Shown here piece after piece: positions 11,601 to 23,600 of a stretch of 64,000 bases of DNA. The notes under the pieces were generated by a model. It was given only the letters and a program-made list of their open reading frames with translations. It searched no databases and was not told the origin of the DNA. Source of the DNA: Pteria penguin. Its lineage: Eukaryota > Mollusca > Bivalvia > Pterioida > Pteriidae. Positions within the stretch are counted from its first letter, which is position 1. Each line of letters starts with the position of its first letter. Made by a program: the position numbers and the translations under genes. The stretch is taken from NCBI GenBank assembly GCA_035048485.1, contig CM068589.1:6752224-6816223 (forward strand), read 5' to 3'.

Positions 11601-14600
11601 GAGGGGAGAAGAGGGGTATAGAAGGGAGAAATGTAGAGGTGAAGAGAGAGGAGGAGTGCAAAGGGGAGAAAAGGAGTATAGAGGGGAGTGGTGTAGATGT
11701 GGAGAGAGGGGAGGAGTGTAGAGGTGAAGAGAAGGGAGGAGTATAGAGGAGAGAAAAGGGGTATAGAAGGGAGAAATGTAGAGGTGAGGAGAGAGGAGGA
11801 GTGCAAAGGGGTGAAAAGACGTGTAGAGGGGAGGAGTGTAGAGGTGAAGAGAGGGGAGGAGGGAGGAGTGTAGAGGGGAGGAGAGGGGTATAGAGGGGAG
11901 GAATGGAGGGGGGAGTGTAAAGAGGGGAGGAGTATAGAGTGGAGTATTGAGGGGGAGTGTAGAGTGGAAGAGTGTGGAAGGGAGAAGAGTAAAGAGGGCA
12001 GGAATGTAGACAAATTGAGGCATCTGATTACACTAATGACTTGGTCTGTAACTAATCTGTTGTCATCTTTATTAATAGGTTGTGAACAGAGTGTACATAA
12101 ACAGTGTATAGATAAACTAGAGGAGTGGTGTCCTAAGAAGAAGCGACGGCCGCCATCAGGGATCATACAGGGGAGACCAAAAGGTATGTCCGACAGTGAC
12201 AAATATCTTAATGATGTAAAACCAGGGGGTAAAAGCTAGAAGAGAAAAGTCTCAATCTCAAAGACACTTTCTTGTTCTGACATTGCCAGTGCAGACAAAG
12301 AATGCTATATATTCGTTTATCCCTTTCTTTTAGACTTGTTATCATCAAAACAAAAGATATCTTTCATTATGATAAAATTCATAATTTGCATTATGTTTGT
12401 TATATACAGAAGTGAGAGAATTGCACTATACCTTTTCCCCCTCCCTATCTATCCACTGTATTTCCTTGCAAATTGCAAATTTTGTAAAAAATATTTTAAA
12501 AAAACAACCCCGGAATAAATGAAATAAACATCTTTTGCACTCTTAGCATGAATGTATCAGTGTTGAGTAGATTTTAGCAGAAAAGTACAATCTGTATTGT
12601 TGTGATATATGCCTAAGATGGCTGTCAAACGGTTTTCTTATGTTATTATTTTCATTAACTACAAAATCCATCTTGACACATTACCTTTAAGTTTTAAATT
12701 TTTCGTTCAGAAATAATTTTTCAAGAAAAGGGAATTTTTCATGTGGTCTAAAATAGGCAAGATATATCCATATACTGCCCAGATTATAAGTAGAGTGATA
12801 CTCGGATAGCCCTCAGTATGGCTTGGTCATTTAGATAAGCTGTTCTATTTTATTAATTTTTGACCAGATTGTGTCATATACTTTATTGTGAAACAAGCCG
12901 TTACATTTCCCTTCTGTGGAAATCTGGTTTTGAATGCTAGGTCTCTTCAAGTAAAAAGTTATGTCAGGAACCTGCCAAAGGTTTTCTACGATTACTTCAG
13001 TTTTGAATCCTGGTTCTCTGCAAGTGAGAAATTGTGTCTGAAACTTGCCAAAAGTTTTCTTTGGTTACTCGAGTTTTGTATCCAGGTTTCTGCAAGCATG
13101 AGGTTATATCAGAAACTTGTCAAAAGTTTTCTCTGGTTATTAAGTTTTGAATCCTGGTTCTCTGCAACTGAGAGGGTTTGTCTGGAACTTGCTAAAGGTT
13201 TTCTCTCAGTGCTCCATCACCAGTTAGCACAGGTTGTCATCCTAGAGATGAAATATTATCAACCTGATATAAAACTTTGACAAAAGAAGTATACTCAAGT
13301 TTCTGTTAAGAAAGGATTTTGCTTTAGTTTAGATATTTGAATATTTCATGCATTTACTAATGAATTTAATTTAAGTTTCATCAGTTATCAGTAGAGTTCT
13401 TCACCATTTTGCATGACTCTAATATTAATATGTCTTAATGTAAATAAAAGTGATCACGTTAATAGCTGTATCAGTTGTTGCATGTCAAGTTTTGGCATTT
13501 TGTAAAGTTGTCTCCCTTGAGATTCTAGTCTAATTGTTTCCACCAGGTGGGGTAGTTAAACTTGCACTGCCTGACCTCTGGAGTTCAATGGGAGGTAACT
13601 GTTGATTAGAATTTAGAATAATGTAGAGAATAGAGATAGAGTAGTAACAGTAGAGCTGTAATTTAGAGATATTAACCATAGTGTTCAACACTAGTAACTT
13701 AGTCCAACTTAACTCTGCTACACATGGATAAGGTCATACAATCATGTCTGTTGGGCACAAAGAATATCTTCACTCTTTGATATGATATAAGTATATCATA
13801 ATGATATTATTGTTTATGATGATATGCCTTAAGGATTTCATCATGATCTATGTATCAAAAAATATTATTTTCTAGAGTATTTCATGAAGTTAATTCCTAA
13901 TAAGGTGATATTGAAAATATGTGAGAAAAATAGAAAACGGAGATAATTCTTAATATCATATGAAAGAGTGAAAATTTTCATGATTTGGTAATATATGGGT
14001 GCGTATGAATTCACCAAGTAGTTACTCTTGTTTCATATTAGATTTACCATTCACTGGAACATTTCTTGAGGAACCTGTCACATGACTACAGAGGAGCGTT
14101 TCGGTCAGATGGATTCCTACTCTTTCTTCTTTACTTCAATAAATACATTGGTACATCCCATGCGCTGGCACCAGTATACACTTTTAGAGGGCAGTACCTA
14201 ATCATCAGAAGAAGTATAACAGGGTTCTTAATAGTCATGTGACAAGTTCCTGTGTAGGAATGTGAGTCATGTGACAGGTTCCTCTGTAGTCATGTGACAG
14301 GTTTTTCTGTAGTCACATGACTGCAGTCTAATGTGGTGACGAGTGGTTTTAAGGTGCTTACTGTAGTGTCTACTAACTCTCTGATTATTTGCCGACAGTT
14401 TTGAGTAGCAGTTCCTTACTTCAAGGTAACGACCCTGCTTATATCAACGGCTTCCGGAGGTCACATTCACTGTAGAGCAGAAATCTGAATACAAAGAATG
14501 ACCTGTTTCTTTCCAGTAAAACTTGCATCAAACCACTTTATGTATTCTCTACTGTGGTTTTAACTAGTGAAACTTGATTTCTCAGACTAATTAAATGTGC

Positions 14601-17600
14601 TACAATGAAAATAGTGATTGGCAAAGTCAGTAATAGAGCTTTTAACATTAAATTTTATTCTTATGATATATCCTATTTGATAAGATTAGGAAGAGCTTTG
14701 TAACATTAAAATCAAACATTAATTTCTTTTGCAATCGATCACTAATTAATTAGTGAATATCATGAGTTTATTGATGTTATCATGGTAATTGCTCTACAGT
14801 GTTTCTGATCATATGCATAATAATTAATATGATTTCTGCTTTCTACATATACATGCTTCATATACAATAAATATACAATAAATATACAATACATATATTT
14901 TACTTATTCTATTATCTGAACGCATTTCTTCAAATATATTATAAATAAGAATTACACAGTAGCTCTGATTTTTCTCAAGTATATTGAAAAATATTGACAT
15001 TTCTGCTTTGTCTGGCTTGTATGGTGAGAGAGCTACAATTAGATCTGACCATGTGTGTGATGCTTTATATACAGGGTGTCGTCTGTCACATGACCTGATT
15101 TAGGGGCTCTCAAGGCTTGTGGTTTATATAGATCAAACTTCAACTAAACTTTTTCCTGCTGTCCCTTAATATTTATATTTCCTTACTGGCATACATATAT
15201 TTGCCTATTCGAATTGATATTATTCCTTGAATTTATATTGTGTAAACTACACAGATGAAAGAATATAGCTTGTATGAATTATTCACCCTTGTTTTCATTT
15301 AAGGAAAGAAATTTTTCTTAGCATTTTTCACTAGTTTTTATTTTAATTCAGAAAAATATATTACTGTGTACATGTATTTTGTGAAATGTAATATACATAT
15401 GGGAAGTAGGTGATAACAAGTGTAACTATCATGGCTTATGTACATTAATATTGTCATCCTCAATTTGAGTTTTATGCCAATGTATTAGATGTGTTTACCA
15501 AGATTTTTTCATTTGGCTAGTACTGTAGACATTTGCCAGTGGACAGTTTTAATACATCATGATTGATTAAAGCTAAAATTTTGATCAAAATTAATGTATT
15601 GTCTGAATTTATGGGTATCAATGATTTCTGTGTACAAGGAATACACACTACAAGTCTTATACAGAATATAATAAAAAATTTTGATTCTCTTTGATAAAAT
15701 AGCGAGGTAAAGTTTAACCATTTGTTAGTTTCATAACAGGTGAAAGGTTTGCATAATAGCCTACTGGCTAGTAATATCTCTGTAAATGTTAAGAACTGGG
15801 AAATATTCTGATACTTACATAGGAAAAATAATCAAAGTCAGGGTTTTGATAAACTCCCTAGGTTTCTGAAGTCAGAAGTTTTATAAATGTTTGTATATAA
15901 AAATTTTGTTAAAACACTCAGCAGTGCAATTTCCATTTAGGTACATATCATGAGTGTCTCTTTGTCATTGTATATATAAATTCCTTGAAACTTTTCTTGT
16001 TTAAGTATTGAATGATATTTTTTAATTTAATTGCATACGAGGTAAGCATCAAATTGTAATGTCATGTCTCCATTACCTTGATAAACATCATCAGGTTGTT
16101 TTTTTGGTGTCGATTGCCTCACTTGATGTTTCTAATGATGTCTTTTCAGTGCCGACGGTGAACGAGGATGCCAGTAGTCCAGGGCCCACGTCTATCGGCA
16201 ACTCCTTTGTCATACAGAACTTATCAGATCCACCTGATGAAGATGCCAGTAAGTGGAAGTGGAGTTGTAAATGGAAAGCTGGGGTTTTGAATTTGTCAGA
16301 TTTCTTAGTTTTTGATAAACGAAACCGTGAAAGTTTTGACGGCCCTCTTGTTAAGATTACAATTTAGTGTTGGAACTCATGGTAGCAGCTTTAATCTCTG
16401 TCATTAAATGGGGAGTAAGGGAGGGGGGAGGTTGTGCAGACTTTTCGTAGTGATTAAATGCTGATGATCTGAGTTTGATTCCCAGTTGTGCCACTTTATT
16501 AAAGAGGCTGATTTTTCTTCTGGGATATAACTGAAAAATTGTTTAAAATGACATAAAACCCAGTTGACCATATAACTGTTAGATGGGACTTGAGGCTGGT
16601 GTCAAGGCCTGCTAATGTACCTTCTCAAGGTCAGGGCTTTCAGGTCTTGTCCACTACTAAACAATGACCACTATCATAATCCTGGTGTGGCATTAAGGCA
16701 AGTGAAAGTTTCCACAAGGTAGTGCATGATCTTCAACAATTAAACACTCTCTACTACCCTAGAGGTGAAATAATCCTGGTGTGGTGTCGTCCTCCACCAC
16801 TAAAAACTTGTGGCACCCAGATAGGTGAAATAATCCTGGTGTGGTGTCGTCCTCCACCACTAAAAACTTGTGACACCCAAATAGGTGAAATAATCCTGGT
16901 GTGGTGTCATCCTCCAGCACTAAAAACTTGTGGCACCCAAATAGGCAATCTTATTAAAACGCGACTTGTATTTCGCTCCTCTACGATACTTTTCATGTAC
17001 AAGATCTTACAACTGCCGATTCGAGGTCATCTCAGAATGACCTTTCAGAACAGCCAATCAGAATTGGAGTTAGAGATCTTTCGGTGTTATATTACATACA
17101 AACAATGCTGAAAAATCTCTAACTCAAATTCTGACTGGCTGTTCTGAAAGGTCATCCTGAGATGACCTCGAATCGGCAGTTGTAAGATCTTGTACATGGA
17201 AAGTAGCGTAGAGGAACGAAGTACAAGTCGCGTTTCAAAAAGATTGCCAAATAGGCGAAATAATCCTGGTGTGGTGTCATCCTTCACCACTAAACACTTG
17301 TGGCACCCAAATAGGTGAAATAATCCTGGTGTGGTGTCATCCTCCACCACTAAACACTTGTGGCACCCAAATAGGTGAAATAATCCTGGTGTGGTGTCAT
17401 CCTCCACCACTAAATACTTGTGGCACCCAAATAGGTGGAATAATCCTGGTGTGGTGTCATCCTCCACCACTAAATACTTGTGACACTCAAATAGGTGAAA
17501 TAATCCTAGTGTGGTGTCATTCTCCACCCTAAATACTTGTGGCACCCAAATAGGTGGAAAAATCCTGGTGTGGTGTCATCCTCCATCACTAAATACTTGT

Positions 17601-20600
17601 GACACTCAAATAGGTGAAATAATCCAAGTGTGGTGTCATCCTCCACCCAAAAAACCCAAATAGGTGAAATAATCCTTGTGTGGTGTCATCCTTTACCACT
17701 AAATACTTGTGACACTCAAATAGGTGAAATAATCCTTGTGTGGTGTTATCCTCCACCACTAAACACCACTTAATACTTGTGGCACCCAAATAGTTGAAAT
17801 AATCCTGGTGTGGTGTCATCCTTCACCACTAAACACTTGTGGCACCCAAATAGGTGAAATAATTCTGGTGTGATGTGACACATTGACCACCACCATACAG
17901 GTGAAAAAACCCTTAAGTAGAATTTCTAAAGCCCACATAGATTTCAATCAAAGGTCAAGGTCAGACAATAGGGCCATTTGTGGCTTTGTCTGAATTAAGT
18001 TTAACAGAAAATGTATTCGAAACATTATTAGTCTAAAACTGAATGAGTGGTGAAATAATTCTGGTGTGATGCGACACATTGACCACCACCATACAGGTGA
18101 AAAAACCCTTAAGTAGAATTTCTAAAGCCCACATAGATTTCAATCAAAGGTCAAGGTCAGACAATAGGGCCATTTGTGGCTTTGTCTGAATTAAGTTTAA
18201 CTGAAAATGTATTCGAAACATTATTAGTCTAAAACTGAATGAGTGGTAGGACATGTATGTAATGTGTTGTTTTCCTTGCAGCTAAAGGTCATTCTGTGAG
18301 TTCAATGATCAGCCGGTTTGATCCATCAAAATCAGGACAAAATGACCGTAAGAAAAGCCCGTCTGCCGAGGAATCTCAAAGGTACTAGGCAACTCTTTCT
18401 CTACAGAGCATGTGTATTGTTGGAGCGTGTGGCTATTTTTAGCTTATGCTGCTAGTCAGCTACAGAATTTATAACGCATTGAAATTCATAATGAAAACTA
18501 TCTGACTGACCTTTGATTGTAACAATAGAGTTGTAATATGAAAAGTTCAGCGATCAGTATTATGTTACATGTTACAGACCTATCATCAGATTGTGATAAT
18601 CATGTTACAATCTGACCATTTACATAGTTCTTTTAGATCAGCACCAAAGCCAAATTTATTCTAGATTTTGATGGAGAAAGGCCATGAAATGTTGATTGAG
18701 GAAGTGATCTTAAATCTGTGCAAAATTATGAACACTGTTTCAAACCAGTTTCAGAGAACCATATTAAATGTACCTCTGTGATTATAACCATGGTTACCAT
18801 GAAAGGTCATACGGTTTTTCTAACCAGTACTTTTACCATTATTATGTGAGAGGTGACCGACCTTGTACTCTCATTTAACATGGATTCTACGTCTGTCGTT
18901 AGTAACGATTCTATTCTTAACAAAGTATTTTAACATTATGACCATGTTGTAGTGTCTCTGTCAAATTCAGGGGGGTTTTTTTGCTGCGTTCATTTGCCGT
19001 GTTGCGCTTCTCAATTTTCAGTTGCTGTTCTACTTCAACAGAATTTTTTAGCAGTTTGGTGTTTTTGTTTAGCCTCAATACAGATTATGTTTTTAATAGA
19101 TTTCTTTTTTGGAAGTAGAACATATATTAAGTTCTTTTGCTGTATAAAAAGTACATTTTCACTATTAGAAATGAATATCCAATTGTCATGTAGCCATTTT
19201 ATGTACATGATCATGGTGTATTCTTGTCATCTAAAACTGTACTTCTGATATTCTTGATACTTTGTAACATATGATTGATTAGTTGTTTTAAATCACTGGC
19301 TTTCTGTATATGGTGATGACGCATGTCTGCTGCATTACATAGAAAGTTTTACCTTTACAAAGGACCCAACAGAAGCAGTGAGAATCTTTCATGTTACTAG
19401 CCTATTGCCACATGGGACATTTGTTGGTAATAGATGGACCATGAATAGCAAATAAACGATAGGGCTACAGATATCCAGATCAGAGCATGAGTCATTATGC
19501 TACTATCTTTAGCAATTTTATACATGTACCTTGGGCCTTGGGATTAAGTTCATGAAGACTTGGTTTAAGTTCAAGATGCCTTGGATTTAAGTTCCAGAGG
19601 CTTTGGCTTTAAGCTCAAAAGGCCTTAGGTTTGAGCTTAAGAGGCCTTGAGTAACTAGTCTTAAGAATGGGACAGTGAAAACCCAGGTCTTTTGCTATGG
19701 TATGAATTAATATTTTAAGGAACCCCTTCCTGCTTTGGTACAAATTAACATTTTAGGGAACCCCTGCCTGCTCTGATACAAATTAACATACAAGGGAACC
19801 CCTTCCTGCTGTGGTACAAATTAACACATGAAGGAACCCCTTCCTGCTATGGTACAAATTAACATATTAGGGAATCCCTTTCTGCTGTGGTACAAATTAA
19901 TACATTAGGGAACCCCTTCCTGCTATGGTACAAATTAACATATTAGGGAATCCCTTTCTGCTGTGGTACAAATTAATACATTAGGGAACCCCTTCCTGCT
20001 ATGGTACAAATTAACATATTAGGGAATCCCTTTCTGCTGTGGTACAAATTAATACATTAGGGAACCCCTTCCTGCTTTGGGTAGGTCTTATGAAGGTTAA
20101 AATCTCTCTACAGTACAAATCGAGCTGATGCCTTCACCATATTAGTGATAAGTTTTCCCTCTTGGTTCTGGTTGCCAAGCATCAAGATTTCCTGTACAGT
20201 TTAAGATGATTCATCATGAATATCAGTTGAGTCAGATTTAATGGCCGTCATGACAGTGTAGATAGGTCACTATGTTACGTGTGGCTAGGTCACTATATGT
20301 TAAGTAGATGTGGTAGGTCAAGCATCGCTATCTGTACTTGTGTGTAGTTATAACTCTTTGTAAGGATCAGAACACCAGGTGCTTTAACGCTAGCTATGCA
20401 AACTATAAATAGCTTCATTTGCTTTAGAGCTAGTATTGGTTTTATGTAGTGAACAAGTAGACCAATCACAATGCAGGTACTATGGCAACGTGATAACCGT
20501 CAACAGTTCCCATAGCAACATTTAGGTTATCACAAAAATTAGATCAAGTAGTTGTACTCAAGCTATCACATTGAAAATTCTAGTAGCCTGGGAATAGTGT

Positions 20601-23600
20601 GATATCACAATTTATAAATAGGATAGCAATGTGTATGTTATGAAGAAGGTTAGGTCGGGAACACAGTTATAGCAGCAGGTTTAGTTACCATAGCAACACA
20701 AAAGCTAAAAACATATGTAGTTATTATAGCAGTATAAAAGCTATCAACAGCTTCAGTTCACCAAAGCATCAAAGAAGCTATTAATAGCTATAGTTACCAT
20801 AGCAACATTGGGCTATAGTATTCAGTTGATGGTGAGTAAAGAAGGCTGGATTTTCTTTCCTTGGTATCACTGTTGAGGGGATGTAGTAATAATGTTGTAT
20901 CTCCATTCAGAAATTTGCAGGTACAGTTTGTCCTATGTCGGATATCCATTCAGAAGTTGGCAGGTACAGTTTGTCCTATGTCACATGTCTATTCAGGTGT
21001 TTGTTAGTACATTTTTTCGTACGTTGGATGTCCATTTAGTAGTTTGTTGGTACAGATTGTTGTATGTACTAGGATGTTCATTCAGAAGTTTGTTAGTACA
21101 GGTGGTTGTACGCTGAATAGCCACTCAGAAGTTTGTTAGTACAGGTTGTCGTATACTGAATGGCCATTCCGAAGTTTTGTTAGTACAGATTGTCGTACGT
21201 AGGATGTTCATTCAGAAGGTTTGTCAGTCAGTACAGGTTGTCATGCTTACATTGTGGAATTACTTATTCACCAAACTTAGATTTACTTCATGACGTGTTA
21301 GAAAAACTATATTGATTTTTTAGCTAATAATTCAAGGTCACATTATGGGATGCCCCACTTGCAGTGCTCTTGTTTTATTAAGAATCCAAGATAGGTGGAG
21401 TAATAAGAAGTGGATTTTACTGTCAGGGTAATGAGAGAGGTAAAGCTTCGCAGGTCGTGGGGCGGAGGTCAGGTGATGTCCATCAGTATTACAGTGATAG
21501 TGCACTTCAGTTTTAACAAATTGAAAAATAATTCTATCTAGGCTATGCATGCAATCTGACCAGTCATTGTGTTTGATAAACCGTGGATAGTTGTGGGTGT
21601 GTCTTCTATGACATTGCAGTTATTGTAGGTATTCGTGGGTCATTTCTTTTTGAAGTCAAAATGAAGTTTGTCTTTGGGTGTTCTTGGATTGATTGATTGA
21701 TTATTGTATTACATCACTCTGCAATTATTTCACATTGATGGTGACCGCATATGCCTGATGTAAGGCATTAAGATTGAAGTCTGAGCTGTAGAGCCACCAG
21801 AAATGGTGTGATGCGACTTCTGTCACATGGGACCTCTGTTTACACTGCCTCATCCAAAAGACAGGAGCCAAATGTGTTCATAGTGGGAGTCAAACCCAGG
21901 AGCTCCCAATCATAAGACAGGAGCCCAATGTGTTCATAGTGGGAGTCAAACCCAAGAGCTCCCAGTCATAAGACAGGAGCCCAATGTGTTCATAGTGGGA
22001 GTCAAACCCAGGAGCTCCCAGTCATAAGACAGGAGCCCAATGTGTTCATAGTGGGAGTCAAACCCAGGAGCTCCCAGTCATAAGACAGGAGCCCTATGTG
22101 TTCATAGTGGGAGTAGAACCCAGGAGCTCCCAGTCATAAGACAGGAGTCCAGTGTGTTCATATTGGGAGTCAAACCCAGGAGCTCCCAGTCATAAGACAG
22201 GAGCCCTATGTGTTCATAGTGGGAATAGAACCCAGGAGCTAAACCCAGGAGCTCCCAGTCATAAGACAGGAGTCCAGTGTGTTCATAGTGGGAGTCAAAC
22301 CCAGGAGCTCCCAGTCATAAGACAGGAGCCCAATGTGTTCATAGTGGGAGTCAAACCCAAGAGCTCCCAGTCATAAGACAGGAGTCCATTGTGTTCATAG
22401 TGGGAGTTAAACCCAGGAGCTTCCAGTCATAAGACAGGAGGCCATTGTGTTCATAGTGGGAGTCAAACCCAGGAGCTCCCAGTCATAAGACAGGAGCCCA
22501 ATGTGTTCATAGTGGGAGTCAAACCCAGGAGCTCCCAGTCATAAGACAGGAGTCCATTGTGTTCATAGTGGGAGTTAAACCCAGGAGCTCCCAGTCATAA
22601 GACAGGAGCCCAATGTGTTCATAGTGGTAGTCAAACTCAGGAGCTCCCAGTCATAAGACAGGAGCCCAATGTGTTCATAGTGGGAGTAGAACCCAGGAGC
22701 TCCCAGTCATAAGACAGGAGCCCAATGTGTTCATAGTGGGAGTCAAACCCAGGAGCTCCCAGTCATAAGACAGGAGCCGAATGTGTTCATAGTGGGAGTC
22801 AAACCCAGGAGCTCCCAGTCATGAATTAAGCACCTCATCCAGTGAGCCACATGGGTTCGGTTTTCTTGGAGTAGTCGGTTATTATGCTTCAGCTATGGGT
22901 TTGGTTTTCTTGGAGTAGTCGGTTATTATGCTTCAGCTATGGGTTCGGTTTTCTTGGAGTAGTCGGTTATTATGCTTCAGCTATGGGTTCGGTTTTCTTG
23001 GAGTAGTCGGTTATTATGCTTCAGCTATGTAACATAGGAAGAAACGAAGCTTAACAATAAGTTGTCTAAGGTAGAGAAGTGATCAGAGATAGTGTAGGAC
23101 ATATACAGCTAGTGCTATCATAGGGCGTACATATGTAGAAATAGGTAGGGAATATTATGATAATAGGTAATATTATATAATGTCTCGCAGGTAATATGCT
23201 GTTTCAGGTAATACGATCTGTGTCATGCAATTTTCAATCAGTATACAAAGATACAAATCTGAAATCTTGGTTATGTTATAATAATATTATATTATATTGT
23301 ATTATATATGATACAAGACATCTTCCTTATGATAAAGATTGGTCTGAAAGTAAGGAATTAATTTGAAGTGATGGTACTGTAAAGAAATATTGCAAAATGT
23401 AATATCAGAAAATTAAGTATGATGCTATTAAGACTCAAGTCGATATGAAGTCTGTTAAGTCAATATGACATCTTATTAAAGATCGAAGTCTGTATTATTT
23501 AATAGTGAAGGTGATTATAATCTAGGGCAAGGTGATGCTAGGGGAATATTATCTTAGTCAACATGACCTTAGTCAATATGATATAAGACTATAGCATTTT

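Noticed and set aside
11064..12202. Three overlapping minus-strand frames of 172-351 codons rich in Leu, Ser, Pro, Thr and His
   Set aside because: They translate the pyrimidine strand of a polypurine minisatellite in several frames at once. No start context, splice sites or domain.
12888..13280. 130-codon + frame with repeated F-E-S-W-F-S-A motif
   Set aside because: Falls on a tandem repeat of about 66 bp inside a RhoGEF intron. No acceptor/donor pair and no match to a family.
17087..17545. 152-codon minus-strand frame
   Set aside because: Spans half of a palindromic MITE and the 60-bp minisatellite, so it is a repeat artefact.
22152..22376. 74-codon + frame over a regular repeat
   Set aside because: 56-bp SINE-derived array; unit length not divisible by three and no splice support.
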